NCBI GenBank assembly: GCA_017550385.1
Contig: JAFZPJ010000040.1
Coordinates: forward strand, 1 to 64,000
Source of the DNA: Clostridiales bacterium
GTDB lineage: Bacteria; Bacillota; Clostridia; Saccharofermentanales; Saccharofermentanaceae
Direction of reading: 5' to 3'
Length of the DNA: 64,000 nt
Translations under genes and position numbers: made by a program
Part shown: positions 9,158-17,482 of the stretch, one piece after another
How the letters are laid out: each line of letters starts with the position of its first letter
Position numbering within the stretch: position 1 is the stretch's first letter
Notes under the pieces: generated by a model
Database searches by the model: none
What the model was told of the DNA's origin: nothing
Seen by the model: only the letters and a program-made list of their open reading frames with translations

Positions 9158-10585
9158 TCAAAGATCGTAGTACATCTCATACTCCATCGGAGTAGGCATC
9201 GTGATGTGCTTCTTGAGATCGTTCTTCTTCTCCTTGATCCAGAGGTCGATGAGTTCCTGAGGGAATACTCCGCCTGCCTTCAGGAATTCCTGATCCTTGG
9301 CGAGAGCCTTGAGCGCAGAACCAAGCGACTTCGGAAGCCCCTTGATCTTCGCCTTCTCTTCATCAGACAGCTTGTAGAGGTTGAAGTCATACGGACCGTT
9401 GCCGTCTGCAACCGGATCTATCTTGTTCTTTATACCGTCAAGACCTGCCATAAGGATAGCTGCGTAGCAATAGTACGGATTACATGTAGCATCCGGATTA
9501 CGCAGTTCGAATCTCTTCTTGTCCGGTGCTTTGGCATAAGCCGGGATCCTTATGACAGAGCTTCTGTTTGCCGTAGCAAATCCGATCGTAACAGGTGCTT
9601 CGAATCCCGGAATAAGCCTCTTATAAGAGTTAGTCGAAGGATTTGAGAACGCACAGATCGCCGGAACGTGTCTTAATACGCCTCCGATGAAGTATAGTGC
9701 TGTCTGTGACAGGCCCGAATAACCGTTCTCATCGTAGAATACGGGCTTTCCGTCCTTGAACATCAGCATGTGGACATGCATTCCTGAGCCGGCCTCGCCA
9801 AATATAGGCTTAGGCATGAATGTGGCAGTTTTTCCTTCCCTGACAGCTTCATTCTTGATGATGTACTTGGTAAGCATGGTCTTGTCAGCCATCTCGGTCA
9901 TCGGGGCAAACTCGACTTCGATCTCCATCTGACCCGGACCGCCGACTTCATGGTGATGATAACGTACGGGGATTCCCTGCTGTTCCATCATCATCGCCAC
10001 GCGGCTTCTGTAATCGTAATTGATATCCTGCGGCGGGGCGATGTGATAGCCGCCCTGGTGAGGAGTCTGGAATCCGAGACCGCCGAATTCACCTGTATTC
10101 CAGAAAGCTTCTTCCCCGTCTATGGCAAATCCGGAACTGTTCGGCTTATTGCTGAATGTTACCTCATCAAGCAGATAGAATTCGAATTCCGGTCCAAGCA
10201 GGAATGTGTCTGCTATGCCGAGTTCTTTCATATATTCTTCAGCACGCTTGCAGACATTCCTCGGCTCCTGGTCAAAAGGAATATTCTCCTTGTCACCGAT
10301 GATCCTGACATCACCGATCATTGAGAGTGTCTTTATGTCGAAGAAATCGTCGATAGCGGCACTGGAGAGATCCGGGATAAACACCATGTCACTCTTCTCT
10401 ACAGGAGCAAAGCCATAGTTACTGCCGTCAAAACCGATACCGGCAGTCATGATGTCCTCATTAAAGCGTTCGACCGGGATCGTGAGATGATGCCATCTTC
10501 CGTTGATGTCGATCATCTTAAAGTCGATCATCTTAACATCATTCTGCGCTATGAAGCTCTTTGCCTCTTCAAATGTCTTAAACAT
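9158..10585 (-). CDS. glnA: Glutamine synthetase, type I
   Basis: The 475-residue enzyme makes glutamine from glutamate, ammonia and ATP. The start at 10585 follows a GGGAGG site; the frame opens 10 codons earlier without one. Key motifs are GFDGSNYGFAPVEKSDM near the N-terminus, EFEFYLLDE, the ATP-binding KPIFGEAGSGMHVHM and NRSSVIRIPAY. At 475 residues it is longer than the roughly 444-residue form usual in Bacillota and closer to the GSI-beta class. Tyr404 in NLYKL sits where the adenylylated tyrosine of the enterobacterial enzyme (NLYDL) lies. No adenylyltransferase gene is in the window. The gene is divergent from an AI-2E-family gene, and the 84-bp gap holds a repeated motif. Confidence 0.95.
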   Translation of the reverse strand: MFKTFEEAKSFIAQNDVKMIDFKMIDINGRWHHLTIPVERFNEDIMTAGIGFDGSNYGFAPVEKSDMVFIPDLSSAAIDDFFDIKTLSMIGDVRIIGDKENIPFDQEPRNVCKRAEEYMKELGIADTFLLGPEFEFYLLDEVTFSNKPNSSGFAIDGEEAFWNTGEFGGLGFQTPHQGGYHIAPPQDINYDYRSRVAMMMEQQGIPVRYHHHEVGGPGQMEIEVEFAPMTEMADKTMLTKYIIKNEAVREGKTATFMPKPIFGEAGSGMHVHMLMFKDGKPVFYDENGYSGLSQTALYFIGGVLRHVPAICAFSNPSTNSYKRLIPGFEAPVTIGFATANRSSVIRIPAYAKAPDKKRFELRNPDATCNPYYCYAAILMAGLDGIKNKIDPVADGNGPYDFNLYKLSDEEKAKIKGLPKSLGSALKALAKDQEFLKAGGVFPQELIDLWIKEKKNDLKKHITMPTPMEYEMYYDL

Positions 10586-10606
10586 AAACACCTCCCAAAC
10601 TTGAAA

Positions 10607-10639
10607 TATACCCAAATGGTATCAAAAATATACCAAAAT
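10607..10639. promoter_or_regulatory. Repeated ATACC elements in the glnA / AI-2E divergent promoter
   Basis: The gap holds ATACC-CAAAT-GGTAT at 10608-10622, an inverted repeat with 5-bp arms. A second near-copy of the left part (TATACCAAAAT) begins at 10629, 22 bp after the first (TATACCCAAAT at 10607), so the two lie on the same face of the helix. This looks like an operator for glnA, the AI-2E-family gene, or both. It does not match the GlnR box pattern TGTNAN7TNACA. The protein that binds is unknown. Confidence 0.4.
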
Positions 10640-10656
10640 TCTATCATAGCATCTGT

Positions 10657-10662
10657 TATAAT
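10657..10662 (+). promoter_or_regulatory. Possible -10 box directly upstream of the AI-2E-family start
   Basis: TATAAT lies only 7 nt before the ATG at 10670. If it is the -10 element, transcription would begin at or next to the start codon and the mRNA would have almost no leader. No ribosome site is visible before this ATG, which fits. The -35 region is poor, so this is tentative. Confidence 0.35.
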
Positions 10663-10669
10663 ACGCATT

Positions 10670-11872
10670 ATGGAAAAGAAAAAAGACCGTTTTAACAAGA
10701 CTGAGAAGAACCGCTGGGCCGGACTGACCATCTCACTGTGCCTTGCAATACTCTTCTATATGGCAGTATCCAATCTGGATGCGATTAAGGGTTCATTCAA
10801 CACAGCGCTTGCCATAACCGCATCCGTGATCATCGGTGCCGTGATCGCTTTCATCGTCAACCCGCTTGCGATGATATTCGACCGCAAGCTGAGCAAGCAT
10901 TTCACCAAACATCAGCGCTGGAGCTGGATCATATCTTCAGTAGTGGCGCTTGTCCTCATCTATGCCCTGCTCGCAGGACTCATCGTAGTGATAGCCCCTA
11001 TCCTGATAGAGAACATCAAGACATTCATCGGCGGGATCGATACATATATCGCGCAGCTTAAGGCTCTCGTGATCTCACTGGGTTTCGCATCGGACATCGA
11101 GGCTAAGATCCTCGCATTCATAGACGAACAGATCAGTGTTAACGGCGTTATCACCAAATATATAACAGGCCCTACGGGCGCAGGCGCTTCAGGCATCCTT
11201 TCTTTTACGAAAGATCTCGGTGTCGCACTCATGGACATCCTGATAGGCGTCATCTTCTCGTTCTATTTCCTTATCGAGAAGACAAGGCTCTCCGAGCTTT
11301 TGGGCGAATTCTTCTATCTGGTGATCCCCGACCGCCACTATCCTAAGTTCAGCAACATCTGGCACAGATTCAATGCCATCTTCACGCGTTACATCATCTG
11401 CGAGCTCGTTGATGCGTTTGCAGTAGGCGTGGTCAACGCGATATTCATGCTCATCATGGGCATGCCGTATGTCGTACTCATCTCTCTGATCGCGGCTCTT
11501 ACGAACCTCGCTCCGACATTCGGTCCTTTCGCAGGCGCGGGCATCAATGCCATACTGCTCCTGCTCGTCGCTCCCGAATACGTCATTCCGTTCCTGATCT
11601 TCACGCAGATCCTGCAGCTGATCGACGGATACCTGTTCAAGCCGAAGCTCTTCGGTGAAGCGCTCAGCGTTCCTCCGTTCCTCATCCTTACCTTCCTCGT
11701 TGTGGGCGGTAATCTCTGGGGCGTGCCGGGACTGCTCATCGCCATCCCTCTTGCAGCAATCATCTCGTATATCTACGACGAGATCTTTATTCCCTGGCTC
11801 AGGGAGCGTAAGAAGGCTAAGAAAGACGAAGATAAACCCAAGGCAAAGGCTGAACCTTCCGAGAAGGCATGA
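10670..11872 (+). CDS. AI-2E-family (PerM-type) membrane transporter
   Basis: This 400-residue membrane protein has about eight predicted hydrophobic segments, beginning with a pair near residues 14-60. The segment order, the soluble stretch of about 100 residues in the middle and the conserved ends (PTFGPFAGAGINAILLL and a WGVPGLLIAIPLAA stretch) match the AI-2E/UPF0118 family. Members export or exchange varied small solutes; the name comes from an autoinducer exporter and does not fix the substrate. The C-terminal 30 residues are Lys/Glu-rich and cytosolic. I chose the ATG at 10670 because it directly precedes KKKDRFNKTEKNRWAGL, a typical N-terminal positive patch; the longer frame has no support. 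Confidence 0.85.
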   Translation: MEKKKDRFNKTEKNRWAGLTISLCLAILFYMAVSNLDAIKGSFNTALAITASVIIGAVIAFIVNPLAMIFDRKLSKHFTKHQRWSWIISSVVALVLIYALLAGLIVVIAPILIENIKTFIGGIDTYIAQLKALVISLGFASDIEAKILAFIDEQISVNGVITKYITGPTGAGASGILSFTKDLGVALMDILIGVIFSFYFLIEKTRLSELLGEFFYLVIPDRHYPKFSNIWHRFNAIFTRYIICELVDAFAVGVVNAIFMLIMGMPYVVLISLIAALTNLAPTFGPFAGAGINAILLLLVAPEYVIPFLIFTQILQLIDGYLFKPKLFGEALSVPPFLILTFLVVGGNLWGVPGLLIAIPLAAIISYIYDEIFIPWLRERKKAKKDEDKPKAKAEPSEKA

Positions 11873-11875
11873 ACG

Positions 11876-12886
11876 TCAGCCTTTAAAAGCTGCTGCTCTC
11901 ACCGCAACGTTTTCCTGAAGATTCCTGAAGAAGAACAGGTAGTCGTATATATGGAATTCCCCGTTGCTGAACATATCGAGCACGGGCGGGTAGTCTTCTG
12001 AAGTGACATCCGTAACCTTAAGAGAGCCTCTCTCGGGATCGATATAGCACCCGGTAAGATTCGGGATCTCGGCTGTTATCGTACCGCTGTAGTCGGTAAA
12101 ACACGCACCAAGATTCAATTCCTTGCCTGCCGGGGTCGAGTCTGTCTTCCAGTTGAGCGGGTTGATGGAGTATGTTTTCGTGCCGGCGGGAACAACAAGG
12201 GATGTATCGACATATTCCGCCTCGCAGTCGAAAGCGATGATAACACCGGTGTCATCCTCTGCCTGCGCAGGCTTAAGGAACGGTGCTTCCGCCAGATCGT
12301 CATCCGTAAAGCTCCACCCTATCGCATAGCAAGCGACCAGGACCTTCTTGACTTCCGGGCAGTCTCCAAACTCCTTCATGAGGCGGATCGCCATGTCCGC
12401 ACCCTGCGAGAAACCCGCGAGTACCAAAGGTCTGCCGTTATTATAGTTTTGCATATAGTACAGGAATGCATCCCTTACATCGTCATATGCTGTCTCGAAA
12501 TACTGTGCCGACTCATCCGGTGTCATATCGTACACTTCAAGCGAGACTTGCCTGTATACGGGCGCATACATAACGCATGTGTCTGAGTAGATGCCCTTTT
12601 CCATGTTAAGCGCGCCCTTGAAAGAGCTAAGTGCCGTACCATCATAAGTCGGCATGTTGTAATCGCCGCCGTTTGCAGAATAGACAGACGGACAGATCAG
12701 GAAGCAATCCGCTTCGAGTCCTTCCGAAGAAGCGTCTTCGTTATAGATCCAAAGACTGCCGTCGGAATAATCCAGTCCTTCCCGAGCAGCTTTCTCAGCC
12801 TCAGAAGCAAGCTTCGAGGGTGTGCAGCCCGTAACGGACAGGATGATGAATATTACTGTCAAAACAGAAGCTGATAACTTGCGCAT
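11876..12886 (-). CDS. DUF3089-type alpha/beta-hydrolase lipoprotein
   Basis: This 336-residue protein starts with a lipoprotein signal peptide (hydrophobic stretch to about residue 20, lipobox SVTGC). It has a serine hydrolase nucleophile elbow, GFSQGA. The YAPVYRQ segment before the elbow and the general layout fit DUF3089, a family of alpha/beta hydrolases with no firm substrate. It should be anchored outside the membrane. It converges on the AI-2E-family gene with a 3-bp gap. Two hairpins separate its start from araD upstream, so it is probably transcribed separately from the sugar operon. Confidence 0.75.
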   Translation of the reverse strand: MRKLSASVLTVIFIILSVTGCTPSKLASEAEKAAREGLDYSDGSLWIYNEDASSEGLEADCFLICPSVYSANGGDYNMPTYDGTALSSFKGALNMEKGIYSDTCVMYAPVYRQVSLEVYDMTPDESAQYFETAYDDVRDAFLYYMQNYNNGRPLVLAGFSQGADMAIRLMKEFGDCPEVKKVLVACYAIGWSFTDDDLAEAPFLKPAQAEDDTGVIIAFDCEAEYVDTSLVVPAGTKTYSINPLNWKTDSTPAGKELNLGACFTDYSGTITAEIPNLTGCYIDPERGSLKVTDVTSEDYPPVLDMFSNGEFHIYDYLFFFRNLQENVAVRAAAFKG

Positions 12887-12915
12887 ACAACTGAATTATA
12901 TCATTACAATGAATT

Positions 12916-12940
12916 CCCCGATGACAAGCTGTCATCGGGG
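12916..12940. terminator. Perfect 11-bp hairpin upstream of the DUF3089 gene
   Basis: CCCCGATGACA at 12916-12926 pairs perfectly with TGTCATCGGGG at 12930-12940 around a 3-nt loop. On the plus strand it is followed by TTT, and on the minus strand by AATTC. The stem is strong enough for an intrinsic terminator, but the T-runs are short on both sides. It may insulate the DUF3089 gene from the araD operon. Confidence 0.5.
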
Positions 12941-12983
12941 TTTGGATGGGATATAGGAAAATGGAAAGTTGTCTTGGTCTGTA

Positions 12984-13079
12984 ACATCAAAACCCGGACT
13001 CCCGGAAGGTAAGACAAAACGAAGGAGAGGGGGGCTGACACTTGCCGTACCGGGAGTGTGTCCGGGTTGATCTTGATGT
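12984..13079 (-). repeat. Long imperfect inverted repeat after araD
   Basis: The arms lie at 12984-13005 and 13050-13079. They share ACATCAA, AACCCGGAC and TCCCGG in matching order with small bulges, and enclose a 44-nt loop. In the minus-strand transcript the structure begins 15 nt after the araD stop and its 3' arm ends in GGGTTTTG. It could be the 3' terminator or a stability element of the ytfQRT-araD operon. Each arm can also fold on itself (CCGGA...TCCCGG), so two alternative folds are possible. Confidence 0.5.
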
Positions 13080-13093
13080 AAAGGTGCGGCAGA

Positions 13094-13789
13094 TCAGTTC
13101 TGCCCGTAGTAAGCGTTCTTACCGTGTTTGCGCAGATAGTGCTTATCGAGAAGCTCGCTCTGCATTGTTCCGAGTTCGGGATTCAGCATCTTCGACTGAA
13201 GTGCCATGAAAGCAACTTCTTCGAGAACGACGGCGTTGTGTGCCGCATCGTGAGCATCCTTACCCCAGATGAAGGGTCCGTGACTGTTTACGAGCACTGC
13301 AGGAACAGTCATGGGATCGATATCTCTTTCGCGGAAAGTCTCTATTATGACGTTACCGGTCTCGAGCTCATATTCGCCTTTGATCTCCTCTGCGGTCATC
13401 TTCCTTGTGCAGGGGATCTCACCGTAGAAAGTATCGGCGTGTGTGGTTCCGTAAGCGGGTATCCCGCATCCGGCCTGGGCAAAGCTTGTAGCCCATCTTG
13501 AGTGGGTGTGGACTATTCCTCCTACCTCGGGAAAAGCCTTATAAAGAGCAACATGAGTGGGAGTATCGGAAGAAGGCTTATACTTGCCTTCAACGACATT
13601 ACCGTCAAGGTCGACGACGACCATGTCATCTGCGCTCATCTCGTCATATTCGACACCGCTCGGCTTGATCACGACGAGTCCGCTCTCACGGTCGATCGCA
13701 GATACATTGCCCCAGGTAAAAGTTACCAGGTCATATTCCGGAAGGAGCAGGTTTGCATCCAGGACCGCGAGTTTTAATTCTTCAAGCAT
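13094..13789 (-). CDS. araD: L-ribulose-5-phosphate 4-epimerase
   Basis: This 231-residue protein has the usual AraD length. It interconverts L-ribulose 5-phosphate and D-xylulose 5-phosphate, the last step before the pentose phosphate pathway. The class II aldolase fold shows in [22 protein letters not shown], the zinc ligands in [12 protein letters not shown] (HTH) and a later [18 protein letters not shown]. The C-terminal [16 protein letters not shown] is typical of AraD rather than of fuculose-phosphate aldolase. It is the last gene of the transporter/kinase operon, 18 nt after the kinase. No L-arabinose isomerase gene (araA) is present in the window. Confidence 0.95.
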   Translation of the reverse strand: MLEELKLAVLDANLLLPEYDLVTFTWGNVSAIDRESGLVVIKPSGVEYDEMSADDMVVVDLDGNVVEGKYKPSSDTPTHVALYKAFPEVGGIVHTHSRWATSFAQAGCGIPAYGTTHADTFYGEIPCTRKMTAEEIKGEYELETGNVIIETFRERDIDPMTVPAVLVNSHGPFIWGKDAHDAAHNAVVLEEVAFMALQSKMLNPELGTMQSELLDKHYLRKHGKNAYYGQN

Positions 13790-13807
13790 CTAACGTAACC
13801 TCCGATA

Positions 13808-15331
13808 TCACAGGCTCTCTGCTGCAGTCTGTTCGACCTTGAGAGCAGCCTTGAACATTTCCATATATTTCGCAAAACCTTCGACATCTTCTGCCTTGGG
13901 TTCTAGCGTTGAACGCTTGCTGTTAACGAATACCTTCTCTTCCAGGAACTGCTCGAGAGTCTTGCCGTCGCCAAGGATCCTGTAAGAAGCGAGCAATGCC
14001 ATACCGTAAGGTCCGCCCTCGCCTGCCGTCTCCATGACCGTAACCGGCGCTTTGCAGGCAGCTGCCATATAACTCTGGCCTACAACGGGGGTCTTGAACA
14101 GACCGCCGTGTCCTGTAAGGCTGTCGATCCTGACGCCTTCTCTGGCAAGGATCTCCATTCCCAGAGCGAGAGTGGACATCGATGCATAGATCTGTGCGCG
14201 CATGAAGTTTGCAAGAGTGAAATTGCTGTCGGGACGTCTGATGACGAACGGTCTGCCGTTATCGATATGAGTAACGCCCTCACCTGCCATATAGTTCATG
14301 CAAAGCAATCCGCCGCAATCGGGGTCGCCTTCAAGAGACTTCTCATACAGCTTTGTATACAGATCGCCGGTGTCAGGCTCGGCACCGAAGAGTGATGCAT
14401 TCTCTTTAAGCATTCCTATCCAGGCATTCATGTCATTGGTGCAGTTATTGCAGTGGACCATGGCTACGGGCTTGCCTGTAGGCGTGGTGACGATATCGAT
14501 CTCGGGATAGTATCTTGCGAGAGGCTTATCGAGAACGACCATGGAGAAGATGCTCGTTCCTGCGGACACATTGCCTGTACCGGCAGATACGGCATTCGTC
14601 GTGACCATACCCGTTCCTGCATCGCCTTCAGCAGGTACCATGGGAATGCCTGCCGGCAGAAGTCCGTCTATGTAAGCGGAGCCTTCCTCAGTGAGGCTGC
14701 CCGCATCAGCGCCGGCAGGAAGCACTTCGGGAAGGATGTCTCTTATCTTCCAGGGGAAGCCCTTATCTGCAATAAGACTGTCAAACTTATCAAGCATCTC
14801 CTGATCGTAATTGCTGAAGTCGCTTCCGATCGGGAACATTCCTGATGCATCTCCTATTCCGAGAGCATTAACACCGGACAGTCTGTAATGAACATAACCT
14901 GCGAGTGTAGTGATATGCGCGATATTACCGACATGAGGCTCGCCGTTAAGTATTGCCTGATACAGATGAGATATGGACCAGCGCTGGGGGATATTGAATC
15001 CGAACTCTCCGGAAAGGATTTCGGCAGCCTGCGACGTAATCGTATTCTGCCAGGTGCGGAATGGAACCAGCAAGTTCCATTCCGCATCGAAGGCAAGATA
15101 TCCGTGCATCATTGCTGATACACCCATGCTGTTGTAAGTGCCGGCAGAGCTTACGCCCTTTACGGCTTCGATCAGGCCCTTCCGGACTTCGTCAAGTGAA
15201 TAAGTCCAGATGCCGTCAGTGTAATCGCTCTTCCAAACATAATCGCCTGATGCGATAGTATTGAAGCTGTCGTCTATTGCGACTGCTTTGATTCTCGTTG
15301 AACCGAATTCGATACCCAGGAAATTGCTCAA
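13808..15331 (-). CDS. FGGY-family sugar kinase, probable AraK-type ribulokinase
   Basis: The 507-residue protein is a FGGY sugar kinase. The N-terminal phosphate loop reads GIEFGSTRIKAVAID, the middle has MMHGYLAFD and GDAGTG, and the C-terminal ATP region GHGGLFKTP and ETAGEGGPYGMALL. It does not look like classic AraB. A non-orthologous ribulokinase called AraK is known from Clostridium acetobutylicum and is often misnamed xylulokinase. The place between a pentose transporter and araD makes L-ribulose the likely substrate. The start is a TTG with GGAGG 5 nt upstream. The identity of the sugar is inferred from context, not from active-site residues. Confidence 0.8.
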   Translation of the reverse strand: MSNFLGIEFGSTRIKAVAIDDSFNTIASGDYVWKSDYTDGIWTYSLDEVRKGLIEAVKGVSSAGTYNSMGVSAMMHGYLAFDAEWNLLVPFRTWQNTITSQAAEILSGEFGFNIPQRWSISHLYQAILNGEPHVGNIAHITTLAGYVHYRLSGVNALGIGDASGMFPIGSDFSNYDQEMLDKFDSLIADKGFPWKIRDILPEVLPAGADAGSLTEEGSAYIDGLLPAGIPMVPAEGDAGTGMVTTNAVSAGTGNVSAGTSIFSMVVLDKPLARYYPEIDIVTTPTGKPVAMVHCNNCTNDMNAWIGMLKENASLFGAEPDTGDLYTKLYEKSLEGDPDCGGLLCMNYMAGEGVTHIDNGRPFVIRRPDSNFTLANFMRAQIYASMSTLALGMEILAREGVRIDSLTGHGGLFKTPVVGQSYMAAACKAPVTVMETAGEGGPYGMALLASYRILGDGKTLEQFLEEKVFVNSKRSTLEPKAEDVEGFAKYMEMFKAALKVEQTAAESL

Positions 15332-15342
15332 GGTAGTCCTCC

Positions 15343-16377
15343 TTACTTGCTCTTGGTCTTACGGCGCATAACAATACTCTGTATGAGCAGGAAGATGCAG
15401 ATCATGATGGCAACCGTGATATTGGTCCACCATGCTTCATCAAAACCGAGCTGCGAGACGATATTCTTGATCGTACTGAGCGAGAGCACGCCGAAGAATG
15501 TACCGATGATGTTGCCGACACCGCCTGTAAGCATTGTACCACCGATGATGGATGAAGCGATGGCGTTCATCTCGGCGCCTGCTGCGTGTGAAGGCGAACC
15601 GGAGCCTACATGCATGAAGTATACCCAGCCGCCGATGCTCGCGAGAACGCTGCACATGAGGTGTGCGAGGAACTTCGTAAGCTTAACGTTGATACCGAGC
15701 ATGGATGCACTCTGGAGGTTGCCGCCTACCGCATAGAATGCTCTTCCGAGCTTGGTCCAGCGGAGGACAACGAAAAGGATAACAACCAATACGAGTGCGA
15801 TAACAACACCTATCTCGATGTATGCGGGTACGAAGATACCCTTCTTGTTGACTGCACCGAGGAACGGGATGTAGATCCTGGTTGCCTTGAGTGCCTGGAA
15901 TTCTTCGTTCTGAACGTTGAACTGGTCAGCCTTGATGATCGTGGTCATGCCTTTGGCAAAGAACATTCCCGCCAGCGATACTATGAACGGCTGAATGTTG
16001 AGATAAGCTACGAGGAAGCCCTGAACGATACCGTAAGCAAGGCCGATCGCAAGTGCGATGCAGATAGCCGTAACGACATTGCCGCCCTTGCCTATCTGTG
16101 TATCAAGATATACGGCGCAGCTCATACATACGAGAGCTGTCATGGTACCTACCGAGATATCGATACCGCCTGTTATCATTACGAGGCTCATGCCGCATGA
16201 GAGGATGAGCAGGCTGGCATTCTCGTTAAGGATGTTGAAGAAAGTCTGGGGCTTGGTGAATCCTCCGCCGAGGAAGATCACGGCAAGCACATACATCAGG
16301 AAGAATACGACTATAGTGATCGTCAGAAGGAGGTTGGTATCTGACATGTTCTTGACGCGCAGTTTAAGCGAATTCAT
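15343..16377 (-). CDS. yjfF: Sugar ABC transporter permease, YjfF type
   Basis: This 344-residue protein has 8-10 hydrophobic segments and belongs to the BPD_transp_2 family of ribose/galactofuranose-type permeases. The segment GGIDISVGTMTALVCMS is the family signature, and IIGGTMLTGGVGNIIGT lies near the C-terminus. It pairs with the following permease as a heterodimer in the membrane, as in E. coli YtfT/YjfF. Its start lies 2 nt from the end of that permease gene, and the kinase gene follows after 11 nt. The link to araD suggests L-arabinose or an arabinose-containing sugar as cargo. Confidence 0.88.
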   Translation of the reverse strand: MNSLKLRVKNMSDTNLLLTITIVVFFLMYVLAVIFLGGGFTKPQTFFNILNENASLLILSCGMSLVMITGGIDISVGTMTALVCMSCAVYLDTQIGKGGNVVTAICIALAIGLAYGIVQGFLVAYLNIQPFIVSLAGMFFAKGMTTIIKADQFNVQNEEFQALKATRIYIPFLGAVNKKGIFVPAYIEIGVVIALVLVVILFVVLRWTKLGRAFYAVGGNLQSASMLGINVKLTKFLAHLMCSVLASIGGWVYFMHVGSGSPSHAAGAEMNAIASSIIGGTMLTGGVGNIIGTFFGVLSLSTIKNIVSQLGFDEAWWTNITVAIMICIFLLIQSIVMRRKTKSK

Positions 16378-16378
16378 A

Positions 16379-17482
16379 TCATGCCACCTCCTTTGCAGAC
16401 TTAGATGTGATGTTCTTCCAAGCTCTGGAGATCTTCTCTCTTACAACGGGAGCAGACAGGACAACGAGGATGATGACCACGATCGCCTTGTATGCCGGAA
16501 GCGCGGAAGATACGACGTTGAACTTGAAGAGAGTAGTTGTAAGGAACTGAATGACATAAGCGCCCATGATGGATGCTGCCATGTTGAACTTACCGCCGCC
16601 CAGAGAGTTGCCGCCGAGTGCTACTGCGAGGATCGCGTCCATCTCGATGTCTTTCGCTATGACGGAGTAGTTGATCGTAGAGAAACGGCTTACCTTGATG
16701 AAGCCGGCAACTGCGACACAGAGTCCGAGGATGACATAGGTGATGAGCTTGATGACCTCAGGGTTAAGACCGTTGAGTCTTGCTGCGTGAGGGTTGATGC
16801 CTACAGTCTGGGAATACAGACCGAGATTCGTGAACTTAAGCACGAGGAAGATGACTATCATGCAGATGATGGCGATGAAGATCGGTGTCGGCACCGGAAC
16901 GCCCGGGAAGAAGTTTCCGTAGTAGCTGAATGATACGTCATTTACGATAGGAAGCTGGTTGTTGTTGATCCATGCCGCGATAGAACGTCCTGCCGTAAAG
17001 AGGATCAGGGTAGCGACCATCGGCGGTATCTTGAAGTATGCTACGAGAGCACCGTTGAACGCACCGAAAAGCATTGCCACGACACAGCATGCAAGGAAAG
17101 CAACGATGATCGGAGTCTGAAGTTCTGCTGCCTTACCGTCGGGTCCGCACAGCATCCTGAGCATGACCGAACCGGCAATGGCGATAGCTGCACCGACCGA
17201 GATATCCTGTCCGCCGGATGCTGCCGTTACGAGCGTCATGCCGATTGCGAGGATTACGAGCTCCGATGCGTTATCAAAGATCGTTACGAGATAACCCGAG
17301 AGTACCGGATCGCCGGCACTGTTCTGGCCCATTTTGATCTCGAAGAAGGAGGGATCCGCGATCAGGTTAAAGATAACCAGGGCCAAAAGTGCCGCTATAG
17401 GTATAAAGAACTGCTTGCGGGTAAGTCCGAGTAATGTTGCTCCGAGACTCTTGCCCGTTAAACTGTTGCTTGTCTTTGTCAT
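16379..17482 (-). CDS. ytfT: Sugar ABC transporter permease, YtfT type
   Basis: The 367-residue membrane protein belongs to the same permease family as its neighbour, with the signature SGGQDISVGAAIAIAGSV and a C-terminal ALGGNSLGGGKFNMAASIMGAYVIQ stretch of glycine-rich helices. About ten hydrophobic segments are visible. The first 30 residues are polar and cytosolic. It overlaps the end of the ATPase gene by 4 nt, so the ATPase and permease are probably translated together. Two different permeases in one system are the mark of the YtfQRT-YjfF group, as opposed to RbsC homodimers. Confidence 0.88.
   Translation of the reverse strand: MTKTSNSLTGKSLGATLLGLTRKQFFIPIAALLALVIFNLIADPSFFEIKMGQNSAGDPVLSGYLVTIFDNASELVILAIGMTLVTAASGGQDISVGAAIAIAGSVMLRMLCGPDGKAAELQTPIIVAFLACCVVAMLFGAFNGALVAYFKIPPMVATLILFTAGRSIAAWINNNQLPIVNDVSFSYYGNFFPGVPVPTPIFIAIICMIVIFLVLKFTNLGLYSQTVGINPHAARLNGLNPEVIKLITYVILGLCVAVAGFIKVSRFSTINYSVIAKDIEMDAILAVALGGNSLGGGKFNMAASIMGAYVIQFLTTTLFKFNVVSSALPAYKAIVVIILVVLSAPVVREKISRAWKNITSKSAKEVA

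Noticed and set aside
12887..13093. A small protein gene in the gap between araD and the DUF3089 gene
   Set aside because: No frame with a ribosome site was seen; the space is filled by two inverted repeats.
15610..16933. Two long plus-strand frames over the permease genes
   Set aside because: Their Asp/Cys/Arg-rich products are complements of membrane-protein codons; the permease frames have family signatures.
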